From positions 1 through 61,068 of the forward strand of contig JAQXBM010000088.1 in assembly GCA_029252405.1 (NCBI GenBank): 61,068 nucleotides of DNA, given 5' to 3'. The position numbers and the translations under genes were made by a program. A model generated the notes under the pieces. That model was not told where the DNA came from. It worked only from the letters and a program-made list of their open reading frames with translations, and did no database searches. The stretch comes from Crocinitomicaceae bacterium. Lineage in GTDB: Bacteria > Bacteroidota > Bacteroidia > Flavobacteriales_D > Crocinitomicaceae. This document shows positions 19,042 to 27,721 of this stretch, one piece after another. Each line of letters opens with the position of its first letter. Within the stretch, counting starts at the first letter, position 1.

Positions 19042-19494
19042 ATGAATAAAATTCTCATAACACTATTCGCACTAATTGTATTACTATTAATGAGTTGTTC
19101 AAATAGTGGTGAGCCATTAAATGCAATTACAGATCTTAAAAATCTCACCCATTCTGCCGCTCATTCTAAATATCAAAAAGTTACTTCAATAAATAAGGAA
19201 GACTTATATGGAGAGTGGACGATAATTAGTTCTTTCTTCACTAATAATGGTGGTCAGGCGGCATCAACATTTGGGCTTGAGGGAAGAAAATATAAAATCA
19301 AAAAGGACGGCAGCTACATACTAGACAACTCAGCGTTGGGTTTTGACACAAAAAAGGGAACTTGGAAGTTAGAATCGAACAATACTGTTTTTAATGATGG
19401 CGTGGAGTCTAATCATATTCGAATCAACGGAGACACAATGGAATGGATTGAACAGATCGATGACGATTATTCTTATTTTGTATTAGTAAAATGA
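19042..19494 (+). CDS. Lipocalin-like lipoprotein
   Basis: The product has 150 residues with a lipoprotein signal (LLMS-C, Cys19). The mature part follows the small lipocalin-like plan common in Bacteroidota: a start strand LYGEWTIISSF (55-65), then YKIKKDGSYIL, then GTWKLESNNTVF and a final IDDDYSYFVLVK strand. Such proteins sit on the inner leaflet of the outer membrane and may bind small hydrophobic ligands, but this one has no known ligand. Its 3' end overlaps the next gene by four bases, so the two are co-translated. Confidence 0.75.
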   Translation: MNKILITLFALIVLLLMSCSNSGEPLNAITDLKNLTHSAAHSKYQKVTSINKEDLYGEWTIISSFFTNNGGQAASTFGLEGRKYKIKKDGSYILDNSALGFDTKKGTWKLESNNTVFNDGVESNHIRINGDTMEWIEQIDDDYSYFVLVK

Positions 19495-20396
19495 AATTTG
19501 CTATGACTCGGATACTGCTTGCATTTGCACTTCTGTTCACATCTACTTGTCTTGCTCAAGAAGTTGAGTGTCAATATGCACCTTCTGCGAATTTCACAGG
19601 TACGTGCGAATCCTTCTATTCTAATGGAAACATTCGTTCACAAACTGATTTTTCCGATGGATTGAGGGATGGTAGTCATAAAGAATATTATATGAATGGC
19701 CAGGTTGCTGCTTCCGCGACCTTCGATCAAGAAACGTACATTGGAGAAATCTATCGTTACTCTCCAAAAGGCACCGTGATTTTTGAAATGGAATTGGATT
19801 CCAACGAAACTGGCACATTTATTTACTTCAATGACGACGGGAAATCAGTTCTAACAAGTGGGAGGTTCAAGAAAGGTTTTCGAGATGGTCATTGGAAATT
19901 CTACGATGAAAACGGTAAACTCATTCGCACAGAAACGTTCGATGGTGAACAAACGTGGGAAGAAGTTTATGGAGATGAAACAGCAAAAGAAATCTACATT
20001 CCCTACGCCGAAACCATCGATCAATGGTTCCTTGAGGAGTATGGATTACCTATTGAAATTAAAGCTAAGACAATTGTTGATTTTCCCGATGTACCCGCGG
20101 AATTCGATGGTGGAGCAGAAGAAATGAAAGCATTTATTCAAAAAAATGTAGACTATCCCAGAAGCGCCCTTGAAGATGGCGAGCATGGTAAAGTGTACGT
20201 TTCATTCGTGGTTGAACTAGATGGGAGCATTTCCAACATCAAAATTATGAAGGGGGTTTGTGAGTCTTTGGATCAAGAAGCGCTGCGATTAGTTAATCTA
20301 ATGTCCAACTGGAAGCCAGGGACCTATAATGGACAAAACGTCCGTTCAAAATGCTATCTTCCAATTACATTTACGTTAGAAATCCATGATGATTAA
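19491..20396 (+). CDS. MORN-repeat protein with a TonB C-terminal domain
   Basis: The 301-residue product has a cleavable-type signal (cleavage after CLA, about residue 22). Residues 38-160 hold MORN2/YwqK-type repeats (YSNGNIRSQTDFSDGLRDG, YYMNGQVAASATF, KKGFRDGHWKFYDENGKL). Residues about 200-298 form a TonB C-terminal domain (YPRSALEDGEHGKVYVSFVVE, LDQEALRLVNLMSNWKPG). In classical TonB this domain touches outer-membrane receptors and is tethered to the inner membrane; here there is no retained anchor and no proline-rich linker, so energy transduction is unlikely. It may bind envelope proteins instead. It overlaps the lipocalin-like gene. Confidence 0.83.
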   Translation: MKFAMTRILLAFALLFTSTCLAQEVECQYAPSANFTGTCESFYSNGNIRSQTDFSDGLRDGSHKEYYMNGQVAASATFDQETYIGEIYRYSPKGTVIFEMELDSNETGTFIYFNDDGKSVLTSGRFKKGFRDGHWKFYDENGKLIRTETFDGEQTWEEVYGDETAKEIYIPYAETIDQWFLEEYGLPIEIKAKTIVDFPDVPAEFDGGAEEMKAFIQKNVDYPRSALEDGEHGKVYVSFVVELDGSISNIKIMKGVCESLDQEALRLVNLMSNWKPGTYNGQNVRSKCYLPITFTLEIHDD

Positions 20397-20414
20397 CCTT
20401 TCTCGTTCTAATCC

Positions 20415-21053
20415 TCACTTCTTTCGCTTCGCCTGACGTTTCCTTTTCTTTCCTTTCTTCACATTGGATCGATATTCCTTCATCCCCTCTTTGTAGGCTT
20501 GCTTGTCGACGTCCTTCATTTCAAGATTGAATGAAACTGATCCTGCCTCTATTTCTTGAATGATCAATTCGGTCAGGTAATCATCTCCCTTTTTATCGTA
20601 CTCGCTTTCCAGGTTCTGACCGCCCAATCGAGCAAGAGCGCTGTACCATTTCCGCTTTGTCTTTCCTTCAAATACTTCAATGATTTCAGCAACAGTCATT
20701 CCCGTTTCTCTGTGGACAAGACGAATTAACAAAACGCCTTCGTGGATGTAAAGATCTTTGATATTGTATTCGAACTCTTCCTTCAGCGATTTATGAGCCT
20801 TCTTGCCCATTCTCTTTCGCTTACGTTTTCTGGAAATTCCATCGAGTTCTTGTTGATGTTCTTCGAGGACTTCCTTCGCATGCAGCGCAATTGGATACAC
20901 ACGACGCATAACTCGCAAACGGCTCTGGTATCTCCGTGCGAAGTTCTTCATCACTTTAACTTCTTCCACGTTTTGATTGATCGCCACACTATCTTCCTGA
21001 GCGAAACCGCTTCCGCAGGAAAAAAGAAGAAGGAAAATCAAAATTTGGCGCAT
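20415..21053 (-). CDS. DUF4294 family secreted protein
   Basis: I start at ATG 21053 because a clear signal peptide (QILIFLLLFSCGSGFA-Q) begins there; the longer frame adds 22 unlikely residues. The 212-residue product has the Bacteroidota DUF4294 core: RRVYPIALHAKEVLEE, KKAHKSLKEEFEYNIKDL and LIRLVHRETGMTVAEIIE, then a LARLGGQNLESEYD segment. It ends in a highly basic tail (KKGKKRKRQAKRKK). The function is unknown; the family is exported and mostly helical. It converges with the MORN-TonB gene, 18 bases away, with no hairpin between them. Confidence 0.78.
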   Translation of the reverse strand: MRQILIFLLLFSCGSGFAQEDSVAINQNVEEVKVMKNFARRYQSRLRVMRRVYPIALHAKEVLEEHQQELDGISRKRKRKRMGKKAHKSLKEEFEYNIKDLYIHEGVLLIRLVHRETGMTVAEIIEVFEGKTKRKWYSALARLGGQNLESEYDKKGDDYLTELIIQEIEAGSVSFNLEMKDVDKQAYKEGMKEYRSNVKKGKKRKRQAKRKK

Positions 21054-21129
21054 AAATATGTGATTGCTTATTATTTGTAGTAATAAGTTACAAATATTCT
21101 GCCGTTCTATCCAAAGCACTTTTTAACAC

Positions 21130-21166
21130 AAGAAAAAACGCGCAATAACAGAGTTACCGCGCGTTT
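21130..21166 (-). terminator. Intrinsic terminator of the 21186-21476 gene
   Basis: On the minus strand the arms AAACGCGC (21166-21159) and GCGCGTTT (21143-21136) form an 8-bp stem followed by more Ts. It lies 20 bases past the stop. Confidence 0.75.
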
Positions 21167-21185
21167 GGAATAAGTATGGTTCTAT

Positions 21186-21476
21186 TTACTTGAACATTCC
21201 CATTTCGTCAGCTTTTGCGTGAGCATCTGGACATTGTTCTTTCAATTCAGCACTGAATCCGTCTTTCGAGATTTTTCCTTCATATTCAGTCTGGAAATCT
21301 GTGATACACGTAGTCATTTTTTGAGCGCTTTCCATGATTTCAGTTAAGCTCGTCGCGTCTCCTGCATCATTCATTGTGTAACAGTCACAAAATGCTCCTG
21401 CTGCTTCTTTGTCTTGTGTCGAACTACATGAAGTTAAAAGTGCCCCAGCAGCGAATACGATCAATATTTTTTTCAT
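21186..21476 (-). CDS. Small cysteine-containing lipoprotein
   Basis: The product has 96 residues with a lipoprotein signal (LLTS-C, Cys17). The mature chain is about 80 residues, mostly helical and acidic, with a CDC pair (30-32) and two more cysteines (57 and 81) that could pair as disulfides. It ends KADEMGMFK. I do not recognise a family beyond small Bacteroidota lipoproteins. It has its own terminator and about 100 bases of upstream spacer, so it is probably transcribed alone. Confidence 0.75.
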   Translation of the reverse strand: MKKILIVFAAGALLTSCSSTQDKEAAGAFCDCYTMNDAGDATSLTEIMESAQKMTTCITDFQTEYEGKISKDGFSAELKEQCPDAHAKADEMGMFK

Positions 21477-21581
21477 AATGTAAATTAGTTTGGAGCTACA
21501 AAATACTGAAAATTAATCAGCCATAGTGGTAAAATCGCCCCGTTTTAGGTGCGGAAAATACTGCTTTTATAATAGATAGCG

Positions 21582-22172
21582 CTACTTAATAATGCGCCAA
21601 AGTTGGTAGGCAGAACTGATTATCACGATGGCCAAAACATACACAAGCTCATGAAATAGAACGAACTGTGAAATGCCAATTGCTAGTCCTGAAAAACCAA
21701 TCATGATCAACAGGGAGGTGAGGTGAGGTCGCCAAATTTCATCCAAAGAAATCGTTCGAAAACGCGCCGGCATCAAGAAGGTCATACGGTACAATTGGTA
21801 GGCTGAAAAGGCTATCAAAGGAATAAGGATGAAGCCTTGCGCGATACCCATTTCTTCGTACATGATGAAGTCGTAGAGTTGCTGCTTGAAATCGATTCCC
21901 GACTCAATGAAGAAGACCGCTAAATGGATCAATCCTAAGGTTAGGAGCAACAACAAAGCGCTCTTCAAAGCGTAATTTGACCACTGTTTTTTATCTATTC
22001 CGCGAAATTCAACTGTTTTTTTCGATTTCAGGTGTAAAATCACTTCAAGTGCGAACAAATCGATGCAATAGAAAATCAGAATAAAGTAGAGGCTCCAATC
22101 AAAGAAAAAGGCTCCTGCGAGTGGAATGATCGCATCACCAATTAGTTGAATATATTCCTGTTTGATCTTCAC
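21582..22172 (-). CDS. Polytopic membrane protein of unknown function
   Basis: The product has 196 residues with five or six predicted membrane helices (about 12-45, 68-90, 112-130, 150-168 and 172-193). The first part (GAFFFDWSLYFILIFYCIDLFALE) resembles DUF6498-type membrane proteins, but I am not certain. The ATG overlaps the stop of the upstream TPR lipoprotein by four bases, so both come from one transcript. There are no catalytic or transport motifs. Confidence 0.72.
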   Translation of the reverse strand: MKIKQEYIQLIGDAIIPLAGAFFFDWSLYFILIFYCIDLFALEVILHLKSKKTVEFRGIDKKQWSNYALKSALLLLLTLGLIHLAVFFIESGIDFKQQLYDFIMYEEMGIAQGFILIPLIAFSAYQLYRMTFLMPARFRTISLDEIWRPHLTSLLIMIGFSGLAIGISQFVLFHELVYVLAIVIISSAYQLWRIIK

Positions 22173-23167
22173 AGAAAACGAATGCTATCAGCATATTTTC
22201 GCGACAATTCAAAATCCGGATTGTGCTTCAACGCCTTACCAAATGAGCGGAGAGCATTTGTTTTATCTCCCTCGCGATCATAACAGATTCCCAAGTTGTG
22301 ATACGCCTCATAAAACTTTGGTTCAACCCTAACTGCTTCCGAATAGAAGTACTTTGCGCTATCGATATCGCCGAAGCGAAATTGCTTCATGTGGCCAAGT
22401 TGGAAAAACGCTTGAGACGAGTAATAATCCGAAGTGTCCTTTGACATCTCTCTGTAAAGTTGTGCCGCATCATCTTCTTTTCCGAAATGTTGTTTGGCAT
22501 AAGCGAGAGAGTATTTCGACTCAGCTTCATTCGGTCTCAATTGGGATGCTGTTGTGAAGTATTCGATGCACAATGGGCTATTCTCCTCTTGATAAATAGC
22601 GCCCAGCATTAAATAGCCTTCGTAGAAGCTTGGATCCTGCTGAACGGCCGTTTCATAGGATGACTTCATCAAATCCGTTTGGCCTAAAGCGCGGTAAATC
22701 GATCCTTTCAATTGGTAAGCCTGGCGATATCGCGGGTCTATTTTCAATGCCTTGTTGATGTTTTCAAAGGCTTTGTCGAAATCCTGTTGCATGCTATAAG
22801 TCGATGCCAAACTCACTAATAACTCTGTGTTTTTACCATCTGCCTTAAGAAGATCGGTGTAATGCCTTTGTGCTATATAAATTTCCTTGCTTGATCGAGT
22901 TGGTCGATTATTGAGAACGTCCGCATAGAAATGCTTTACTACTCGTTTGTTGCTATCCAGACGAAACGCTTTTGCTGCATCAGCCATGGCAAGCTTGAAC
23001 TCAAAGTTTTCCATGTATTGACGCCCTCGAACAACTAACAGTTCTACGCTGTCTTCGTATTTATCAATTGATTCGTCGAGTGTTAGATCTTCTGTGTCGT
23101 TTATTTCTTCCGTTTTGCACGAGAATAAAGCCAAGATCAACGCGATTCCAAATAGAGCTATTTTCAT
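22169..23167 (-). CDS. TPR-repeat lipoprotein
   Basis: This 332-residue lipoprotein (LFS-C, Cys17) has seven or eight TPR units from about residue 40 to 325, with textbook pairs such as DFDKAFENINKALKIDPRYRQAYQ and FYEAYHNLGICYDREGDKTNALRSFGKALKHNPD. It is probably anchored in the outer membrane facing the periplasm and serves as a protein-binding scaffold. It is the first gene of a two-gene operon with the membrane protein downstream. A TAAATTTG box lies four bases before its ATG, which predicts a leaderless mRNA. Confidence 0.85.
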   Translation of the reverse strand: MKIALFGIALILALFSCKTEEINDTEDLTLDESIDKYEDSVELLVVRGRQYMENFEFKLAMADAAKAFRLDSNKRVVKHFYADVLNNRPTRSSKEIYIAQRHYTDLLKADGKNTELLVSLASTYSMQQDFDKAFENINKALKIDPRYRQAYQLKGSIYRALGQTDLMKSSYETAVQQDPSFYEGYLMLGAIYQEENSPLCIEYFTTASQLRPNEAESKYSLAYAKQHFGKEDDAAQLYREMSKDTSDYYSSQAFFQLGHMKQFRFGDIDSAKYFYSEAVRVEPKFYEAYHNLGICYDREGDKTNALRSFGKALKHNPDFELSRKYADSIRFL

Positions 23168-23171
23168 GTCA

Positions 23172-23179
23172 CAAATTTA
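23172..23179 (-). promoter_or_regulatory. -7 box adjoining the TPR-lipoprotein ATG
   Basis: On the minus strand TAAATTTG is followed by four bases and the ATG at 23167. No TTG lies at the normal -33 distance. The start site would fall on or next to the ATG. Confidence 0.45.
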
Positions 23180-23239
23180 ACTGAATTTTTTAGGATGTTA
23201 ATGTTCTACAATTCGCAGAAGGAACTGTTTATTCGATGG

Positions 23240-23269
23240 TTTGTATATCTCACAAATTCAGTAAATTTG
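23240..23269 (+). promoter_or_regulatory. Consensus promoter of the 23274 gene, leaderless
   Basis: TTTG (23240-23243), an 18-base spacer and TAAATTTG (23262-23269) match the Bacteroidota consensus perfectly. Only four bases separate the -7 box from the ATG, so the transcript should begin at or near the start codon. Confidence 0.6.
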
Positions 23270-23273
23270 CAGT

Positions 23274-23510
23274 ATGAAACATTGGAAGATCATTTCTTTG
23301 GTTGTCGTTGCACTTTTAGTGACTGACGTTGCCTTGGGTCAAGGTTGCTCTCAGTGTAAATTACTTGCTGAGCAGGGTGCCGAACTCGACGAAAATGCTT
23401 TTGGAAGTAATATCAATTATGGAATAATGATCTTAATGACGATTCCATACATTCTTTTGTTTGCCTTGTTTCACAAGCGAATTTTTGCTTTTTTCCGTTC
23501 GAAAAAGTAA
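23274..23510 (+). CDS. Small CxxC membrane protein
   Basis: The product is 78 residues long. It has an N-terminal signal or membrane helix (5-22), a GCSQC motif (Cys25, Cys28) just after it, a short acidic loop, a second membrane helix (48-67) and a basic end (FRSKK). The layout of a CxxC facing the periplasm, then GSNINYGIMIL-PYILLFALF, recurs in small Bacteroidota proteins, although I cannot give a family name. The cysteine pair could be redox-active or bind metal. A consensus promoter directly precedes it, which supports the start. Confidence 0.72.
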   Translation: MKHWKIISLVVVALLVTDVALGQGCSQCKLLAEQGAELDENAFGSNINYGIMILMTIPYILLFALFHKRIFAFFRSKK

Positions 23511-23545
23511 TTCAACACTTTTTTTCTGGTCGAGAAGTAGACAAC

Positions 23546-23576
23546 AAAAAGCTGATAGTATCATTTGATACTATCA
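23546..23576 (-). terminator. Terminator of the PorP/SprF gene: 11-bp perfect palindrome
   Basis: TGATAGTATCA (23553-23563) and its exact reverse complement (23566-23576) are separated by two bases. On the minus strand a run of five Ts follows two bases after the stem, 24 bases past the stop at 23600. Confidence 0.65.
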
Positions 23577-23599
23577 TGCAACAATATACCATAAAGGTT

Positions 23600-24643
23600 T
23601 TACATTCTTCGCTTACGCGTCTTGAACAAGGCGTCATTTCTGTTGATGAATGACAACGAGAATTCCAATGATCCTCCGCGGTAAGCATTTCTCATTGCTG
23701 ATAAAGTTACGTCGTATGAAATTCCGAATTGGAAACCTCTCCAGTCAACCATTACAGAAGGAATAATTCCATCCTTGATTCGAGCGTAGCACCCAAGACC
23801 AATAAAGGCATCATGACTGTTTCCAGTAATCTTTGTCGCGTTTTCAAAACGGTAGCGAACCATCATTCCAAGAAGTGTCTCGTAATGACCTCCCTGCGCA
23901 AATTGAAGAACCGAACCGTCGATTGCAAAAACAGTATTAGGAATATCTGCTACAATTCCTGCGTTCGCCACAAATTTTCTGTGCAAACGATCAGTTGTTA
24001 CTCCGTTCGAGTATTTCAATTCTGGTCTGTTCAAATGATATGCTGCTACTCCAACTTGAATTTTGAAGTTTTCGTTTCTGGCAAATGTGCTTTGTCCTCC
24101 GTCGAATACATAGTAAAGTCCTGCTGAGGCATCCATGTATGCAAATGACGTAACTGTGTTTTGCTCACCACTGATGATGTCTGGATCAAATGCTTCACCG
24201 TTCCATTGATTCATGAAAGAAACATTTGACAAATCTGCTTTGCGCTGTCCGAATCCTCCTTGGACTCCTGCCGACAATACGTGTCCAGATCTGCCCATTG
24301 GAAGAATCCCGCTCAAGGTCAGCGAACCCGTTTGCGATCCAAATCTCGAATCACCACCGATATCGTTGTAGAACATAACTCCTACTCCAACGTGCGCTCG
24401 ATCATTGAAATCTGATTTCGCAATGTTTGCATCCGCCGCGATTGACGTCGTCATAAATTGTGTTCCTGCTCCCAACCACTGATTTCTGTGATTGATGTTT
24501 ACGCGCTCCCAGCCATCGAAAACCCCAGCTGCACCAGGATTAATCAACAAAGGCGTTTGGGCCGTTTGGGAGAAGTGTAAATCTTGTGCGCTCACCGATT
24601 GTAAGGCGAAAAACGCAAGTACTAATGTTAGTGCCTTTTTCAT
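23600..24643 (-). CDS. PorP/SprF-family T9SS outer-membrane protein
   Basis: The 347-residue protein has a signal peptide (cleavage after SVSA, residue 19) and the family start QDLHFSQTAQTPLLINPGAAG, followed by NHRNQW near 51 and amphipathic strands to the end. PorP/SprF barrels in gliding Bacteroidota help type-B sorting-domain cargo reach and stay at the cell surface. The gene starts one base after the stop of the CotH-type protein that carries exactly such a sorting domain, so the pair is almost certainly a cargo and its dedicated anchor. A palindromic terminator follows. Confidence 0.9.
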   Translation of the reverse strand: MKKALTLVLAFFALQSVSAQDLHFSQTAQTPLLINPGAAGVFDGWERVNINHRNQWLGAGTQFMTTSIAADANIAKSDFNDRAHVGVGVMFYNDIGGDSRFGSQTGSLTLSGILPMGRSGHVLSAGVQGGFGQRKADLSNVSFMNQWNGEAFDPDIISGEQNTVTSFAYMDASAGLYYVFDGGQSTFARNENFKIQVGVAAYHLNRPELKYSNGVTTDRLHRKFVANAGIVADIPNTVFAIDGSVLQFAQGGHYETLLGMMVRYRFENATKITGNSHDAFIGLGCYARIKDGIIPSVMVDWRGFQFGISYDVTLSAMRNAYRGGSLEFSLSFINRNDALFKTRKRRM

Positions 24644-24644
24644 C

Positions 24645-27152
24645 TTATCTTATTACAGTGATATTTCCTGAGTGCCACTCGGACGTTCCGTCAGTATAAG
24701 TTACTTCGTACATGTATGGATACACTCCTGAGTTCACAGCCTCACCATTGAATGTTCCGTCCCATGTAAATGCTGGGTCATTTTTCGCATGTACAATTCT
24801 GTTACCCCAACGATCATAAACGTAGAATGTAAATGACTCTACATCTGCTCCAACTAGGATAGAGAACACTTCGTTTTGTCCGTCACCATTTGGACTGAAT
24901 CCTGTTGGTACGTGAACACCGTCGCTTGAAGCTCCTGGAGGAGATCCAACTGCACGGAAGTGAGCAGTAATCGTTTCTGGTCCTGTGATCATGATTCCGT
25001 TTGTGTCTTCAATATCCGGGCTCAACATTGGGCCAGTGGTGTAGGACCAATAATCAAACTCGTAGCCTGTAAAGGGTCGTGCAATGGTATTGGTTTGTAT
25101 CTGACCGTAATAACTAGCTGTCCAAGGTAAATTGTCTTGCCAAATTGAATTCACTTTTATCTCTCCTGCTCCCGGAGGGTCCGAAACAAAGGTGATGTCA
25201 AACGGTCCAGTGAGGTCGTAACAATTCACAAGTCCTGTTTCCATAGCAATACAACGCTCGTCAATGAAGTCGCGCAGTGTTTGAACTGCTCCTTGCCAGT
25301 TGGCGTAAGTTCCACCCCAAGTTGCAATTTGATCTCCCATTTCAGGATCAATCTCGTTGATCATACTATCCAATAGGAAGTTCATGTATTCACATGAGAA
25401 TTCGTTGTTAATTAAATCGATGTAGCGCGTGATGTAGTATTGCTCAACAATTGCTGTATCCGCCATCAATTTCACCAAAATATCTGTGTGCCCTTGACCT
25501 CCTGGGTTTGGCAATCCTTCCACGTTACATGGATCAGCATTTGCCGATGGATCTGGAATTCCTGTGTAATTCACATAGTGACCGAACGATGCGTCCATAT
25601 CCCACAGGATATATCTCCATTTCTTCTTGGTTGCTGTTTGATCCATTCCACGCCACCAAGCTGTGTTCCAGTTCAACCAATCTTGAGAAACGATGTACGA
25701 GTTGAACATGAAGTAATCACACAGTGATCTCCAATTCAAGGTAGAATCTACATACTCGTAGTTTGCTGGAATCGAAATATCGTTAGCAAGGATGTAGGCA
25801 ACTAAGTCATCCCAATCTGTTTGAGCTTGCGCTCCTCCATATTCAGACCATGTTCCTCCCCATGTTTTCAAGAATTGTAAATCAAATTTACCTTGACCGT
25901 AGTAGTAATCCGTGTAATCATGGTCATCTACTTTCTCTCTCATTTCGTAAGCTCCCCAATACTGTCCATTCAAGTACAATACACAGGCTCTTGACGTTCG
26001 TTCGTCCAACTTCATATCAGCATGAATTGACAACATGTGAACAAACGCATCACGAATGTGTGCTCCATCCTCAAACGGATAGTTATCATTTGCAGCAGGC
26101 TTCATGATCAAACGTTGGAAGTCTGTTCTCGATTTTTCTGGGAAAATTTGGTGCTCAATGTCTCCATTGTATCCGAATTGATCACGCATAATAACATCAA
26201 ATCCTCTTTGGTCATATGCCCAAGAATCATTTCCGTGCTTGTTGAAATCTCCTTCACCCTCATCTATGAAGGTTCCGTCCATTTCCCACAATTCGAAAGA
26301 ACCAATTCTGTTTCCTCCCCAACCGTTTCCGTTGGCGATTAAGTCGTAGATTTCATCAGAACAAACCGAAACCACTGGAATCGGATGCGTTACATCAATG
26401 AAATACGTGTTCGTTTCATTAAAACTTGGTTGGTTCGCCCCATCGGCGAAGGCACGAACGACCGTTGTACTCGAAATAGTAATTGGTCCCGCATATACTG
26501 TTGATGAACCGTTTGGTGTTGAACCATCGAGTGTGTAGCGAATCGTCGCTCCCACTTCCGCACAAGTAATTGTCACGGTTTGGGTTCCCGTATAAAAACC
26601 TGGTGCAAGATCCATGACTGGCGTTGGCGTATAAAACGGTTGCGCTCCCATGTTCTGCCCATTAGGCGTCGGTGCTGTGAAAAGTTTCCAATCAGCTGCA
26701 CCATCCGTAGAACGACCAACCGAGTGATCTTCCTTGGTCATGTGGACAATTTTGATTGAATCCACCACGTTACCAAGATCATTCGCTAAAACGATCCATT
26801 CACCTTTCGTTTGAGTCCATGAGAAGCTTGGATGTAATTCTGCGCCAGAAACTTGATCGCGTTTCGACCCAAAAACCATCGTGTATCCACCCGCTGGGAC
26901 AGAAACTCCTGCTGGAACTTGCCATTTTGTAAGGTTTCCTGATTTATCTGAGAGATAATATCCTGAAATGTCGATTGCGCCTCCAGTGGCATTGTAGAGC
27001 TCAACCCAATCCTCTTGCTCTCCAAAAGCATCCGTAGGACCGTTTGAATTAGAGCAAGAATACTCGTTGATTACAATTTGCGAGAGTGCATTTCCTGAGA
27101 GAAACAAGCCTAGAGAGAGAGCTGTTATCTTTATGATTTTCTTTGAAAGCAT
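24645..27152 (-). CDS. CotH-kinase-like T9SS cargo with lamin-tail and type-B sorting domain
   Basis: This 835-residue secreted protein has the following order: signal peptide (1-24), lamin-tail domain (about 25-165; QEDWVELYNATGGAIDISGYYLS), a chitobiase/hexosaminidase C-terminal-like domain (about 195-250; GATIRYTLDGSTP), a CotH-kinase-like domain (about 255-600; LYLNGQYWGAYEMREKVDDHD, LWDMDASFGHY), and a gliding-motility-type B sorting domain (about 745-835; PTGFSPNGDGQNEVF, YDRWGNRI). CotH proteins can phosphorylate proteins on the surface, and the lamin-tail/CotH pairing is common in Bacteroidota. It lies in one unit with the PorP/SprF gene. Confidence 0.9.
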   Translation of the reverse strand: MLSKKIIKITALSLGLFLSGNALSQIVINEYSCSNSNGPTDAFGEQEDWVELYNATGGAIDISGYYLSDKSGNLTKWQVPAGVSVPAGGYTMVFGSKRDQVSGAELHPSFSWTQTKGEWIVLANDLGNVVDSIKIVHMTKEDHSVGRSTDGAADWKLFTAPTPNGQNMGAQPFYTPTPVMDLAPGFYTGTQTVTITCAEVGATIRYTLDGSTPNGSSTVYAGPITISSTTVVRAFADGANQPSFNETNTYFIDVTHPIPVVSVCSDEIYDLIANGNGWGGNRIGSFELWEMDGTFIDEGEGDFNKHGNDSWAYDQRGFDVIMRDQFGYNGDIEHQIFPEKSRTDFQRLIMKPAANDNYPFEDGAHIRDAFVHMLSIHADMKLDERTSRACVLYLNGQYWGAYEMREKVDDHDYTDYYYGQGKFDLQFLKTWGGTWSEYGGAQAQTDWDDLVAYILANDISIPANYEYVDSTLNWRSLCDYFMFNSYIVSQDWLNWNTAWWRGMDQTATKKKWRYILWDMDASFGHYVNYTGIPDPSANADPCNVEGLPNPGGQGHTDILVKLMADTAIVEQYYITRYIDLINNEFSCEYMNFLLDSMINEIDPEMGDQIATWGGTYANWQGAVQTLRDFIDERCIAMETGLVNCYDLTGPFDITFVSDPPGAGEIKVNSIWQDNLPWTASYYGQIQTNTIARPFTGYEFDYWSYTTGPMLSPDIEDTNGIMITGPETITAHFRAVGSPPGASSDGVHVPTGFSPNGDGQNEVFSILVGADVESFTFYVYDRWGNRIVHAKNDPAFTWDGTFNGEAVNSGVYPYMYEVTYTDGTSEWHSGNITVIR

Positions 27153-27306
27153 AGTCTAAATAAGTGTGTTGATAAAGCTGTATTAACGAATCGTTAAGAA
27201 ACAGTTTACCCAATATTACTGATTATATTGCTGTTTTACTATATTTAGAACGACAAAATGGGGCTGAAGGTTGCAACCCCAACCATCTTTTTAATTGAAC
27301 TAACTT

Positions 27307-27714
27307 ATGAAAATGATCAAACGCACTCTCCAATTCTCTCTTGCTTTTGCGGGAGTTTTATTCTTATTACAATCTTGTTCTAAGGTTGAGGGGCCCGGTG
27401 GATCTTCCACGATTTCGGGAAAAATTCACGTAGAGGTTTACGACGTTGCTGGAAACTTAATCAACGAGTATGATGCTCAGGATGAAGATGTATACTTAAT
27501 TTATGGGAACGAAGGAACGTTCTATGACGATGACGTAAAAACATCATTCGATGGAACTTTTGAATTCCGATATCTTCAAAAAGGAAACTATCAACTGTTT
27601 GTTTATCAAGACTGTAACAGCTGCGCAAGCGGTAAAGAAGCGGTTATTGTTAATGTAGAAATTACAGACAACAAAACAACGACAGACATAGGAACTATTA
27701 CCATCATCGATTAA
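27307..27714 (+). CDS. Lipoprotein with a Cna-B/SpaA-like domain
   Basis: The product has 135 residues with a lipoprotein signal (LLQS-C, Cys24). The rest is one beta-sandwich: a strand ISGKIHVEVYDVAGNLI (36-52), FDGTFEFRYLQKGNYQLFVYQDC (78-100) and a final strand DNKTTTDIGTITI. This is the plan of prealbumin/Cna-B-like repeats. A CNSC pair at 100-103 may be disulfide-bonded. It is followed after seven bases by a DUF2490 gene, so both probably form one transcript working at the outer membrane. Confidence 0.75.
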   Translation: MKMIKRTLQFSLAFAGVLFLLQSCSKVEGPGGSSTISGKIHVEVYDVAGNLINEYDAQDEDVYLIYGNEGTFYDDDVKTSFDGTFEFRYLQKGNYQLFVYQDCNSCASGKEAVIVNVEITDNKTTTDIGTITIID

Positions 27715-27721
27715 TTGGCTT

